Part shown: positions 26,501 to 41,299 of the stretch, piece by piece
Position numbering within the stretch: the first letter of the stretch is position 1
Layout of the letters: each line of letters starts with the position of its first letter
Assembly (NCBI RefSeq): GCF_958450345.1
Contig: NW_027052594.1
Coordinates: 310,001-374,000 of the forward strand
Source of the DNA: Calliphora vicina
Lineage: Eukaryota > Arthropoda > Insecta > Diptera > Calliphoridae
Length of the DNA: 64,000 nucleotides
Reading direction: 5' to 3'
Translations under genes and position numbers: made by a program
The notes under the pieces: generated by a model
Told to the model about the DNA's origin: nothing
The model's input: the letters and a program-made list of their open reading frames with translations, nothing else
The model's database searches: none

Positions 26501-29500
26501 GGTACTGATTACGCTAGCTACTTAAGCTATACCTTATTAGAAAGCTATGTTCTCAAGCAATCCAAATATAAAAACATTTAGCTTCCTAGCTCTTTAGGGG
26601 CCTATATGAAGTCGTTAAAGACTTGGGTAATTTTGGGACATTTTTCGAAAAATGTCGAGTACTAATTATGCTAGCTACTTAAGTTATAGCTTAGTAGAAA
26701 GCTACATTCTCAAGCAATCCAAATATCAAAAAATTTTGCTTCCTAGCTCTTTAGGGGCCTCCAAAATTGCGAATTATATGAAGTCGTTAAAAACTTGGGT
26801 AATTTTGGGACATTTTTCGAAAAATGTCCGATATACCCGCATTTATATCGGGTACTAATTATGCTAGCTACTTAACTTATACCTTATGAGAATGCTACAT
26901 TCTCAAGCAATCCAGATATTAAAAAATTTAGCTTCCTAGCTCTTTAGGGGCTAGGAAGCGATTTATATGAATTCGTTTACTTGGGTAATTTTGGGACATT
27001 TTTCGAAAAATGTCCGATATACCCACATTCATATGGGATACTGATTATCCTAGCTACTTAAGTTATACCTTATTAGAAAGCTACGTTCTCAAGCAATCCA
27101 AATATAAATATAAATTGCGAATTATATGAAGTCGTTAAAAACTTGGGTAATTTTTAGACATTTTTCGAAAAATGTCCGATATACCCGCATTCATATCGGG
27201 TACTGATTACGCTAGCTACTTAAGTTATACCTTATTAGAAAGCTATGTTCTCAAGCAATCCAAATATAGAAACATTTAGCTTCCTAGCTCTTTAGGGGCC
27301 TCCAAAATTGCGAATTATATGAAGTCGTTAAAAACTTGGGTAATTTTGGGACATTTTTCGAAAAATGTCGGGTACTAATTATGCTAGCTACTTAAGTTAT
27401 AGCTTAGTAGAAAGCTACATTCTCAAGCAATCCAAATATCAAAAAATTTTGCTTCCTAGCTCTTTAGGGGCCTCCAAAATTGCGAATTATATGAAGTCGT
27501 TAAAAACTTGGGTAATTTTGGGACATTTTTCGAAAAATGTCCGATATACCCGCATTTATATCGGGTACTAATTATGCTAGCTACTTAAGTTATACCTTAT
27601 GAGAATGCTACATTCTCAAGCAATCCAGATATCAAAAAATTTAGCTTCCTAGCTCTTTAGGGGCTAGGAAGCGATTTATATGAATTCGTTTACTTGGGTA
27701 ATTTTGGGACATTTTTCGAAAAATGTCCGATATACCCACATTCATATGGGATACTGATTATCCTAGCTACTTAAGTTATACCTTATTAGAAAGCTACGTT
27801 CTCAAGCAATCCAAATATAAATATAAATTGCGAATTATATGAAGTCGTTAAAAACTTGGGTAATTTTGGGACATTTTTCGAAAAATGTCCGATATACCCG
27901 CATTCATATCGGGTACTGATTACGCTAGCTACTTAAGTTATACCTTATTAGAAAGCTATGTTCTCAAGCAATCCAAATATAAAAACATTTAGCTTCCTAG
28001 CTCTTTAGGGGCCTCCAAAATTGCGATTTATATGAAGTCGTTAAAAACTTGGGTAATTTTGGGACATTTTTCGAAAAATGTCGGGTACTAATTATGCTAG
28101 CTACTTAAGTTATAGCTTAGTAGAAAGCTACATTCTCAAGCAATCCAAATATCGAAAAATTTAGCTTCCTAGCTCTTTAGGGGCCTCCAAAATTGCGATT
28201 TATATGAAGTCGTTAAAAACTTGGGTAATTTTGGGACATTTTTCGAAAAATGTCCGATATACCCGCATTCATATCGGGTACTGATTACGCTAGCTACTTA
28301 AGTTATACCTTATTAGCTATGTTCTCAAGCAATCCAAATATAAAAACATTTTGCTTCCTAGCTCTTTAGGGGCCTCCAAAATTGCGAATTATATGAAGTC
28401 GTTAAAAACTTGGGTAATTTTGGGACATTTTTGGAAAAATGTCCGATATACCCGCATTCATATCGGGTACTGATTACGCTAGCTACTTAAGCTATACCTT
28501 ATTAGAAAGCTATGTTCTCAAGCAATCCAAATATAAAAACATTTAGCTTCCTAGCTCTTTAGGGGCCTCCAAAATTGCGATTTATATGAAGTCGTTAAAA
28601 ACTTGGGTAATTTTGGGACATTTTTCGAAAAATGTCGGGTACTAATTATGCTAGCTACTTAAGTTATAGCTTAGTAGAAAGCTACATTCTCAAGCAATCC
28701 AAATATCAAAACATTTTGCTTCCTAGCTCTTTAGGGGCCTCCAAAATTGCGAATTATATGAAGTCGTTAAAAACTTGGGTAATTTTGGGACATTTTTCGA
28801 AAAATGTCCGATATACCCGCATTTATATCGGGTACTAATTATGCTAGCTACTTAAGTTATACCTTATGAGAATGCTACATTCTCAAGCAATCCAGATATC
28901 AAAAAATTTAGCTTCCTAGCTCTTTAGGGGCCTAAAAAATAGCGATTTATATGAAGTCGTTAAAAACTTTTTCGAAAAATGTCCGATATACCCGCATTTA
29001 TATCGGGTACTAATTATGCTAGCTACTTAAGTTATAGCTTAGTAGAAAGCTACATTCTCAAGCAATCCAAATATAAAAAAATTTTGCTTCCTAGCTCTTT
29101 AGGGGCCTCCAAAATTGCGAATTATATGAAGTCGTTAAAAACTTGGGTAATTTTGGGACATTTATCGAAAAATGTCGGGTACTGATTATGCTAGCTACTT
29201 AAGTTATAGCTTAGTAGAAAGCTACATTCTCAAGCAAAAAATTTGGCTTCCTACCTCTTTAGGGGCCTTTAGAATTGCGATTTATATGAATTCGTTTACT
29301 TGGGTAATTTTGGACATTTTTCGAAAAATGTCCGATATACCCGCATTCATATGGGATACTGATTATGCTAGCTACTTAAGTTATACCTTATTAGAAAGCT
29401 ACGTTCTCAAGCAATCCAAATATAAAAAAATTTAGCTTCCTAGCTCTTTAGGGGCCTCCAAAATTGCGATTTATATGAAGTCGTTAAAAACTTGGGTAAT

Positions 29501-32500
29501 TTTGGGACATTTTTCGAAAAATGTCCGATATACCCGCATTTATATCGGGTACTAATTATGCTAGCTACTTAAGTTATACCTTATGAGAATGCTACATTCT
29601 CAAGCAATCCAGATATCAAAAAATTTAGCTTCCTAGCTCTTTAGGGGCTAGGAAGCGATTTATATGAATTCGTTTACTTGGGTAATTTTGGGACATTTTT
29701 CGAAAAATGTCCGATATACCCACATTCATATGGGATACTGATTATCCTAGCTACTTAAGTTATACCTTATTAGAAAGCTACGTTCTCAAGCAATCCAAAT
29801 ATAAATATAAATTGCGAATTATATGAAGTCGTTAAAAACTTGGGTAATTTTGGGACATTTTTCGAAAAATGTCCGATATACCCGCATTCATATCGGGTAC
29901 TGATTACGCTAGCTACTTAAGTTATACCTTATTAGAAAGCTATGTTCTCAAGCAATCCAAATATAAAAACATTTAGCTTCCTAGCTCTTTAGGGGCCTCC
30001 AAAATTGCGATTTATATGAAGTCGTTAAAAACTTGGGTAATTTTGGGACATTTTTCGAAAAATGTCGGGTACTAATTATGCTAGCTACTTAAGTTATAGC
30101 TTAGTAGAAAGCTACATTCTCAAGCAATCCAAATATCGAAAAATTTTGCTTCCTAGCTCTTTAGGGGCCTCCAAAATTGCGAACTATATGAAGTCGTTAA
30201 AAACTTGGGTAATTTTGGGACATTTTTCGAAAAATGTCCGATATACCCGCACTTGTATCGGGTACTAATTATGCTAGCTACTTAAGTTATACCTTATGAG
30301 AATGCTACATTCTCAAGCAATCCAGATATCAAAAAATTTAGCTTCCTAGCTCTTTAGGGGCTAGGAAGCGATTTATATGAATTCGTTTACTTGGGTAATT
30401 TTGGGACATTTTTCGAAAAATGTCCGATATACCCACATTCATATGGGATACTGATTATCCTAGCTACTTAAGTTATACCTTATTAGAAAGCTACGTTCTC
30501 AAGCAATCCAAATATAAATATAAATTGCGAATTATATGAAGTCGTTAAAAACTTGGGTAATTTTGGGACATTTTTCGAAAAATGTCCGATATACCCGCAT
30601 TCATATCGGGTACTGATTACGCTAGCTACTTAAGTTATACCTTATTAGAAAGCTATGTTCTCAAGCAATCCAAATATAAAAACATTTAGCTTCCTAGCTC
30701 TTTAGGGGCCTCCAAAATTGCGATTTATATGAAGTCGTTAAAAACTTGGGTAATTTTGGGACATTTTTCGATATACCCGCATTCATATGGGATACTGATT
30801 ATGCTAGCTACTTAAGTTATACCTTATTAGAAAGTTACGTTCTCAAGCAATCCAAATATAAAAAAATTTAGCTTCCTAGCTCTTTAGGGGCCTCCAAAAT
30901 TGCGATTTATATGAAGTCGTTAAAAACTTGGGTAATTTTGGGACATTTTTCGAAAAATGTCCGATATACCCGCATTCATATCGGGTACTGATTACGCTAG
31001 CTACTTAAGTTATACCTTATTAGAAAGCTATGTTCTCAAGCAATCCAAATATAAAAACATTTAGCTTCCTAGCTCTTTAGGGGCCTCCAAAATTGCGATT
31101 TATATGAAGTCGTTAAAGACTTGGGTAATTTTGGGACATTTTTCGAAAAATGTCGAGTACTAATTATGCTAGCTACTTAAGTTATAGCTTAGTAGAAAGC
31201 TACATTCTCAAGCAATCCAAATATCAAAAAATTTTGCTTCCTAGCTCTTTAGGGGCCTCCAAAATTGCGAATTATATGAAGTCGTTAAAAACTTGGGTAA
31301 TTTTGGGACATTTTTCGAAAAATGTCCGATATACCCGCATTTATATCGGGTACTAATTATGCTAGCTACTTAACTTATACCTTATGAGAATGCTACATTC
31401 TCAAGCAATCCAGATATTAAAAAATTTAGCTTCCTAGCTTTTTAGGGGCTAGGAAGCGATTTATATGAATTCGTTTACTTGGGTAATTTTGGGACATTTT
31501 TCGAAAAATGTCCGATATACCCACATTCATATGGGATACTGATTATCCTAGCTACTTAAGTTATACCTTATTAGAAAGCTACGTTCTCAAGCAATCCAAA
31601 TATAAATATAAATTGCGAATTATATGAAGTCGTTAAAAACTTGGGTAATTTTTAGACATTTTTCGAAAAATGTCCGATATACCCGCATTCATATCGGGTA
31701 CTGATTACGCTAGCTACTTAAGTTATACCTTATTAGAAAGCTATGTTCTCAAGCAATCCAAATATAGAAACATTTAGCTTCCTAGCTCTTTAGGGGCCTC
31801 CAAAATTGCGATTTATATGAAGTCGTTAAAAACTTGGGTAATTTTGGGACATTTTTCGAAAAATGTCGGGTACTAATTATGCTAGCTACTTAAGTTATAG
31901 CTTAGTAGAAAGCTACATTCTCAAGCAATCCAAATATCAAAAAATTTTGCTTCCTAGCTCTTTAGGGGCCTCCAAAATTGCGAATTATATGAAGTCGTTA
32001 AAAACTTGGGTAATTTTGGGACATTTTTCGAAAAATGTCCGATATACCCGCATTTATATCGGGTACTAATTATGCTAGCTACTTAAGTTATACCTTATGA
32101 GAATGCTACATTCTCAAGCAATCCAGATATCAAAAAATTTAGCTTCCTAGCTCTTTAGGGGCTAGGAAGCGATTTATATGAATTCGTTTACTTGGGTAAT
32201 TTTGGGACATTTTTCGAAAAATGTCCGATATACCCACATTCATATGGGATACTGATTATCCTAGCTACTTAAGTTATACCTTATTAGAAAGCTACGTTCT
32301 CAAGCAATCCAAATATAAATATAAATTGCGAATTATATGAAGTCGTTAAAAACTTGGGTAATTTTGGGACATTTTTCGAAAAATGTCCGATATACCCGCA
32401 TTCATATCGGGTACTGATTACGCTAGCTACTTAAGTTATACCTTATTAGAAAGCTATGTTCTCAAGCAATCCAAATATAAAAACATTTAGCTTCCTAGCT

Positions 32501-35500
32501 CTTTAGGGGCCTCCAAAATTGCGATTTATATGAAGTCGTTAAAAACTTGGGTAATTTTGGGACATTTTTCGAAAAATGTCGGGTACTAATTATGCTAGCT
32601 ACTTAAGTTATAGCTTAGTAGAAAGCTACATTCTCAAGCAATCCAAATATCGAAAAATTTAGCTTCCTAGCTCTTTAGGGGCCTCCAAAATTGCGATTTA
32701 TATGAAGTCGTTAAAAACTTGGGTAATTTTGGGACATTTTTCGAAAAATGTCCGATATACCCGCATTCATATCGGGTACTGATTACGCTAGCTACTTAAG
32801 TTATACCTTATTAGCTATGTTCTCAAGCAATCCAAATATAAAAACATTTTGCTTCCTAGCTCTTTAGGGGCCTCCAAAATTGCGAATTATATGAAGTCGT
32901 TAAAAACTTGGGTAATTTTGGGACATTTTTGGAAAAATGTCCGATATACCCGCATTCATATCGGGTACTGATTACGCTAGCTACTTAAGCTATACCTTAT
33001 TAGAAAGCTATGTTCTCAAGCAATCCAAATATAAAAACATTTAGCTTCCTAGCTCTTTAGGGGCCTATATGAAGTCGTTAAAGACTTGGGTAATTTTGGG
33101 ACATTTTTCGAAAAATGTCGAGTACTAATTATGCTAGCTACTTAAGTTATAGCTTAGTAGAAAGCTACATTCTCAAGCAATCCAAATATCAAAAAATTTT
33201 GCTTCCTAGCTCTTTAGGGGCCTCCAAAATTGCGAATTATATGAAGTCGTTAAAAACTTGGGTAATTTTGGGACATTTTTCGAAAAATGTCCGATATACC
33301 CGCATTTATATCGGGTACTAATTATGCTAGCTACTTAACTTATACCTTATGAGAATGCTACATTCTCAAGCAATCCAGATATTAAAAAATTTAGCTTCCT
33401 AGCTCTTTAGGGGCTAGGAAGCGATTTATATGAATTCGTTTACTTGGGTAATTTTGGGACATTTTTCGAAAAATGTCCGATATACCCACATTCATATGGG
33501 ATACTGATTATCCTAGCTACTTAAGTTATACCTTATTAGAAAGCTACGTTCTCAAGCAATCCAAATATAAATATAAATTGCGAATTATATGAAGTCGTTA
33601 AAAACTTGGGTAATTTTTAGACATTTTTCGAAAAATGTCCGATATACCCGCATTCATATCGGGTACTGATTACGCTAGCTACTTAAGTTATACCTTATTA
33701 GAAAGCTATGTTCTCAAGCAATCCAAATATAGAAACATTTAGCTTCCTAGCTCTTTAGGGGCCTCCAAAATTGCGAATTATATGAAGTCGTTAAAAACTT
33801 GGGTAATTTTGGGACATTTTTCGAAAAATGTCGGGTACTAATTATGCTAGCTACTTAAGTTATAGCTTAGTAGAAAGCTACATTCTCAAGCAATCCAAAT
33901 ATCAAAAAATTTTGCTTCCTAGCTCTTTAGGGGCCTCCAAAATTGCGAATTATATGAAGTCATTAAAAACTTGGGTAATTTTGGGACATTTTTCGAAAAA
34001 TGTCCGATATACCCGCATTTATATCGGGTACTAATTATGCTAGCTACTTAAGTTATACCTTATGAGAATGCTACATTCTCAAGCAATCCAGATATCAAAA
34101 AATTTAGCTTCCTAGCTCTTTAGGGGCTAGGAAGCGATTTATATGAATTCGTTTACTTGGGTAATTTTGGGACATTTTTCGAAAAATGTCCGATATACCC
34201 ACATTCATATGGGATACTGATTATCCTAGCTACTTAAGTTATACCTTATTAGAAAGCTACGTTCTCAAGCAATCCAAATATAAATATAAATTGCGAATTA
34301 TATGAAGTCGTTAAAAACTTGGGTAATTTTGGGACATTTTTCGAAAAATGTCCGATATACCCGCATTCATATCGGGTACTGATTACGCTAGCTACTTAAG
34401 TTATACCTTATTAGAAAGCTATGTTCTCAAGCAATCCAAATATAAAAACATTTAGCTTCCTAGCTCTTTAGGGGCCTCCAAAATTGCGATTTATATGAAG
34501 TCGTTAAAAACTTGGGTAATTTTGGGACATTTTTCGAAAAATGTCGGGTACTAATTATGCTAGCTACTTAAGTTATAGCTTAGTAGAAAGCTACATTCTC
34601 AAGCAATCCAAATATCGAAAAATTTAGCTTCCTAGCTCTTTAGGGGCCTCCAAAATTGCGATTTATATGAAGTCGTTAAAAACTTGGGTAATTTTGGGAC
34701 ATTTTTCGAAAAATGTCCGATATACCCGCATTCATATCGGGTACTGATTACGCTAGCTACTTAAGTTATACCTTATTAGCTATGTTCTCAAGCAATCCAA
34801 ATATAAAAACATTTTGCTTCCTAGCTCTTTAGGGGCCTCCAAAATTGCGAATTATATGAAGTCGTTAAAAACTTGGGTAATTTTGGGACATTTTTGGAAA
34901 AATGTCCGATATACCCGCATTCATATCGGGTACTGATTACGCTAGCTACTTAAGCTATACCTTATTAGAAAGCTATGTTCTCAAGCAATCCAAATATAAA
35001 AACATTTAGCTTCCTAGCTCTTTAGGGGCCTCCAAAATTGCGATTTATATGAAGTCGTTAAAAACTTGGGTAATTTTGGGACATTTTTCGAAAAATGTCG
35101 GGTACTAATTATGCTAGCTACTTAAGTTATAGCTTAGTAGAAAGCTACATTCTCAAGCAATCCAAATATCAAAACATTTTGCTTCCTAGCTCTTTAGGGG
35201 CCTCCAAAATTGCGAATTATATGAAGTCGTTAAAAACTTGGGTAATTTTGGGACATTTTTCGAAAAATGTCCGATATACCCGCATTTATATCGGGTACTA
35301 ATTATGCTAGCTACTTAAGTTATACCTTATGAGAATGCTACATTCTCAAGCAATCCAGATATCAAAAAATTTAGCTTCCTAGCTCTTTAGGGGCCTAAAA
35401 AATAGCGATTTATATGAAGTCGTTAAAAACTTTTTCGAAAAATGTCCGATATACCCGCATTTATATCGGGTACTAATTATGCTAGCTACTTAAGTTATAG

Positions 35501-37232
35501 CTTAGTAGAAAGCTACATTCTCAAGCAATCCAAATATAAAAAAATTTTGCTTCCTAGCTCTTTAGGGGCCTCCAAAATTGCGAATTATATGAAGTCGTTA
35601 AAAACTTGGGTAATTTTGGGACATTTATCGAAAAATGTCGGGTACTGATTATGCTAGCTACTTAAGTTATAGCTTAGTAGAAAGCTACATTCTCAAGCAA
35701 AAAATTTGGCTTCCTACCTCTTTAGGGGCCTTTAGAATTGCGATTTATATGAATTCGTTTACTTGGGTAATTTTGGACATTTTTCGAAAAATGTCCGATA
35801 TACCCGCATTCATATGGGATACTGATTATGCTAGCTACTTAAGTTATACCTTATTAGAAAGCTACGTTCTCAAGCAATCCAAATATAAAAAAATTTAGCT
35901 TCCTAGCTCTTTAGGGGCCTCCAAAATTGCGATTTATATGAAGTCGTTAAAAACTTGGGTAATTTTGGGACATTTTTCGAAAAATGTCCGATATACCCGC
36001 ATTTATATCGGGTACTAATTATGCTAGCTACTTAAGTTATACCTTATGAGAATGCTACATTCTCAAGCAATCCAGATATCAAAAAATTTAGCTTCCTAGC
36101 TCTTTAGGGGCTAGGAAGCGATTTATATGAATTCGTTTACTTGGGTAATTTTGGGACATTTTTCGAAAAATGTCCGATATACCCACATTCATATGGGATA
36201 CTGATTATCCTAGCTACTTAAGTTATACCTTATTAGAAAGCTACGTTCTCAAGCAATCCAAATATAAATATAAATTGCGAATTATATGAAGTCGTTAAAA
36301 ACTTGGGTAATTTTGGGACATTTTTCGAAAAATGTCCGATATACCCGCATTCATATCGGGTACTGATTACGCTAGCTACTTAAGTTATACCTTATTAGAA
36401 AGCTATGTTCTCAAGCAATCCAAATATAAAAACATTTAGCTTCCTAGCTCTTTAGGGGCCTCCAAAATTGCGATTTATATGAAGTCGTTAAAAACTTGGG
36501 TAATTTTGGGACATTTTTCGAAAAATGTCGGGTACTAATTATGCTAGCTACTTAAGTTATAGCTTAGTAGAAAGCTACATTCTCAAGCAATCCAAATATC
36601 GAAAAATTTTGCTTCCTAGCTCTTTAGGGGCCTCCAAAATTGCGAACTATATGAAGTCGTTAAAAACTTGGGTAATTTTGGGACATTTTTCGAAAAATGT
36701 CCGATATACCCGCACTTGTATCGGGTACTAATTATGCTAGCTACTTAAGTTATACCTTATGAGAATGCTACATTCTCAAGCAATCCAGATATCAAAAAAT
36801 TTAGCTTCCTAGCTCTTTAGGGGCTAGGAAGCGATTTATATGAATTCGTTTACTTGGGTAATTTTGGGACATTTTTCGAAAAATGTCCGATATACCCACA
36901 TTCATATGGGATACTGATTATCCTAGCTACTTAAGTTATACCTTATTAGAAAGCTACGTTCTCAAGCAATCCAAATATAAATATAAATTGCGAATTATAT
37001 GAAGTCGTTAAAAACTTGGGTAATTTTGGGACATTTTTCGAAAAATGTCCGATATACCCGCATTCATATCGGGTACTGATTACGCTAGCTACTTAAGTTA
37101 TACCTTATTAGAAAGCTATGTTCTCAAGCAATCCAAATATAAAAACATTTAGCTTCCTAGCTCTTTAGGGGCCTCCAAAATTGCGATTTATATGAAGTCG
37201 TTAAAAACTTGGGTAGTTTTGGGACATTTTTC
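23524..37232. repeat. 6,463-bp satellite segment in 2.1 tandem copies
   Basis: Copies at 23524-29986, 29987-36449 and a partial 36450-37232. Position-matched variants recur at exactly +6,463 (for example 24681 to 31144, 25400 to 31863, 28632 to 35095). A few differences separate copies (CGA for CAA in one monomer; ACTTGTATC for ATTTATATC at 30250 and 36713). The left joint is an abrupt fusion of CGAAAAA to TTAGGGGCC at 23520-23528, and the period breaks near 37233. Confidence 0.93.
24638..28567. repeat. 1,965-bp satellite subunit in two tandem copies (nested in the 6,463-bp unit)
   Basis: 24638-26602 repeats at 26603-28567, and again one 6,463-bp period later at about 31101-33065 and 33066-35030. 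The inner joint is visible as GGGGCCTATATGAAGTC, where about 16 bases of the usual monomer are lost. Shared rare variants include GTTAAAGACTTGG, ATGTCGAGTACTAATT and TTTTTGGAAAAATG. Confidence 0.9.
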
Positions 37233-39215
37233 GAAAAATGTCGGGTACTAATTATGCTAGCTACTTAAGTTATAGCTTAGTAGAAAGCTACATTCTCAAG
37301 CAATCCAAATATCAAAAAATTTAGCTTCCTAGCTCTTTAGGGGCCTCCAAAATTGCGATTTATATGAAGTCGTTAAAAACTTGGGTAATTTTGGGACATT
37401 TTTCGAAAAATGTCCGATATACCCGCATTCATATCGGGTACTGATTACGCTAGCTACTTAAGTTATACCTTATTAGAAAGCTATGTTCTCAAGCAATCCA
37501 AATATAAAAACATTTAGCTTCCTAGCTCTTTAGGGGCCTCCAAAATTGCGATTTATATGAAGTCGTTAAAAACTTGGGTAATTTTGGGACATTTTTCGAA
37601 AAATGTCGAGTACTAATTATGCTAGCTACTTAAGTTATAGCTTAGTAGAAAGCTACATTCTCAAGCAATCCAAATATCAAAAAATTTTGCTTCCTAGCTC
37701 TTTAGGGGCCTCCAAAATTGCGAATTATATGAAGTCGTTAAAAACTTGGGTAATTTTGGGACATTTTTGGAAAAATGTCCGATATACCCGCATTCATATC
37801 GGGTACTGATTACGCTAGCTACTTAAGTTATACCTTATTAGAAAGCTATGTTCTCAAGCAATCCAAATATAAAAACATTTAGCTTCCTAGCTCTTTAGGG
37901 GCCTCCAAAATTGCGATTTATATGAAGTCGTTAAAAACTTGGGTAATTTTGGGACATTTTTCGAAAAATTTCGGGTACTAATTATGCTAGCTACTTAAGT
38001 TATAGCTTAGTAGAAAGCTACATTCTCAAGCAATCCAAATATCAAAAAATTTTGCTTCCTAGCTCTTTAGGGGCCTCCAAAATTGCGAATTATATGAAGT
38101 CGTTAAAAACTTGGGTAATTTTGGGACATTTTTCGAAAAATGTCCGATATACCCGCATTTATATCGGGTACTAATTATGCTAGCTACTTAAGTTATACCT
38201 TATGAGAATGCTACATTCTCAAGCAATCCAGATATCAAAAAATTTAGCTTCCTAGCTCTTTAGGGGCCTAAAAAATAGCGATTTATATGAAGTCGTTAAA
38301 AACTTTTTCGAAAAATGTCCGATATACCCGCATTTATATCGGGTACTAATTATGCTAGCTACTTAAGTTATAGCTTAGTAGAAAGCTACATTCTCAAGCA
38401 ATCCAAATATAAAAAAATTTTGCTTCCTAGCTCTTTAGGGGCCTCCAAAATTGCGAATTATATGAAGTCGTTAAAAACTTGGGTAATTTTGGGACATTTA
38501 TCGAAAAATGTCGGGTACTGATTATGCTAGCTACTTAAGTTATAGCTTAGTAGAAAGCTACATTCTCAAGCAAAAAATTTGGCTTCCTACCTCTTTAGGG
38601 GCCTTTAGAATTGCGATTTATATGAATTCGTTTACTTGGGTAATTTTGGACATTTTTCGAAAAATGTCCGATATACCCGCATTCATATGGGATACTGATT
38701 ATGCTAGCTACTTAAGTTATACCTTATTAGAAAGCTACGTTCTCAAGCAATCCAAATATAAAAAAATTTAGCTTCCTAGCTCTTTAGGGGCCTCCAAAAT
38801 TGTGATTTATATGAAGTCGTTAAAAACTTGGGTAATTTTGGGACATTTTTCGAAAAATGTCCGATATACCCGCATTCATATCGGGTACTGATTACGCTAG
38901 CTACTTAAGTTATACCTTATTAGAAAGCTATGTTCTCAAGCAATCCAAATATAAAAACATTTAGCTTCCTAGCTCTTTAGGGGCCTCCAAAATTGCGATT
39001 TATATGAAGTCGTTAAAGACTTGGGTAATTTTGGGACATTTTTCGAAAAATGTCCGATATACCCGCATTCATATCGGGTACTGATTACGCTAGCTACTTA
39101 AGTTATACCTTATTAGAAAGCTATGTTCTCAAGCAATCCAAATATAAAAACATTTAGCTTCCTAGCTCTTTAGGGGCCTCCAAAATTGCGATTTATATGA
39201 AGTCGTTAAAAACTT

Positions 39216-39928
39216 GGGTAATTTTGGGACATTTTTCCAAAAATGTCGGGTACTAATTATGCTAGCTACTTAAGTTATAGCTTAGTAGAAAGCTACATTC
39301 TCAAGCAATCCAAATATCGAAAAATTTTGCTTCCTAGCTCTTTAGGGGCCTCCAAAATTGCGAATTATATGAAGTCGTTAAAAACTTGGGTAATTTTGGG
39401 ACATTTTTCGAAAAATGTCCGATATACCCGCATTTATATCGGGTACTAATTATGCTAGCTACTTAAGTTATACCTTATGAGAATGCTACATTCTCAAGCA
39501 ATCCAGATATCAAAAAATTTAGCTTCCTAGCTCTTTAGGGGCTAGGAAGCGATTTATATGAATTCGTTTACTTGGGTAATTTTGGGACATTTTTCGAAAA
39601 ATGTCCGATATACCCACATTCATATGGGATACTGATTATCCTAGCTACTTAAGTTATACCTTATTAGAAAGCTACGTTCTCAAGCAATCCAAATATAAAT
39701 ATAAATTGCGAATTATATGAAGTCGTTAAAAACTTGGGTAATTTTGGGACATTTTTCGAAAAATGTCCGATATACCCGCATTCATATCGGGTACTGATTA
39801 CGCTAGCTACTTAAGTTATACCTTATTAGAAAGCTATGTTCTCAAGCAATCCAAATATAAAAACATTTAGCTTCCTAGCTCTTTAGGGGCCTCCAAAATT
39901 GCGATTTATATGAAGTCGTTAAAAACTT
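39216..39928. repeat. 713-bp four-monomer higher-order repeat unit (clear example)
   Basis: Successive landmark spacings here are 172, 186, 162 and 193 bases, summing to 713. The same order recurs at 24687-25400, 26652-27365, 31150-31863, 33115-33828 and 39243-39956, measured between equivalent points. It appears to be the basic higher-order unit from which the larger duplications were built. Confidence 0.88.
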
Positions 39929-41299
39929 GGGTAATTTTGGGACATTTTTCGAAAAATGTCGGGTACTAATTATGCTAGCTACTTAAGTTATAGCTTAGTA
40001 GAAAGCTACATTCTCAAGCAATCCAAATATCGAAAAATTTTGCTTCCTAGCTCTTTAGGGGCCTCCAAAATTGCGAATTATATGAAGTCGTTAAAAACTT
40101 GGGTAATTTTGGGACATTTTTCGAAAAATGTCCGATATACCCGCATTTATATCGGGTACTAATTATGCTAGCTACTTAAGTTATACCTTATGAGAATGCT
40201 ACATTCTCAAGCAATCCAGATATCAAAAAATTTAGCTTCCTAGCTCTTTAGGGGCTAGGAAGCGATTTATATGAATTCGTTTACTTGGGTAATTTTGGGA
40301 CATTTTTCGAAAAATGTCCGATATACCCACATTCATATGGGATACTGATTATCCTAGCTACTTAAGTTATACCTTATTAGAAAGCTACGTTCTCAAGCAA
40401 TCCAAATATAAATATAAATTGCGAATTATATGAAGTCGTTAAAAACTTGGGTAATTTTGGGACATTTTTCGAAAAATGTCCGATATACCCGCATTCATAT
40501 CGGGTACTGATTACGCTAGCTACTTAAGTTATACCTTATTAGAAAGCTATGTTCTCAAGCAATCCAAATATAAAAACATTTAGCTTCCTAGCTCTTTAGG
40601 GGCCTCCAAAATTGCGATTTATATGAAGTCGTTAAAAACTTGGGTAATTTTGGGACATTTTTCGAAAAATGTCGGGTACTAATTATGCTAGCTACTTAAG
40701 TTATAGCTTAGTAGAAAGCTACATTCTCAAATAATCCAAATATCAAAAAATTTAGCTTCCTAGCTCTTTAGGGGCCTCCAAAATTGCGATTTATATGAAG
40801 TCGTTAAAAACTTGGGTAATTTTGGGACATTTTTCGAAAAATGTCCGATATACCCGCATTTATATCGGGTACTAATTATGCTAGCTACTTAAGTTATACC
40901 TTATGAGAATGCTACATTCTCAAGCAATCCAGATATCGAAAAATTTAGCTTCCTAGCTCTTTAGGGGCCTAAAAAATAGCGATTTATATGAAGTCGTTAA
41001 AAACTTGGGTAATTTTGGGACATTTATCGAAAAATGTCCGATATACCCGCATTCATATCGGGTACTGATTACGCTAGCTACTTAAGTTATACCTTATTAG
41101 AAAGCTATGTTCTCAAGCAATCCAAATATAAAAACATTTATCTTCCTAGCTCTTTAGGGGCCTCCAAAATTGCGATTTATATGAAGTCGTTAAAAACTTG
41201 GGTAATTTTGGGACATTTTTCGAAAAATGTCGAGTACTAATTATGCTAGCTACTTAAGTTATAGCTTAGTAGAAAGCTACATTCTCAAGCAATCCAAAT

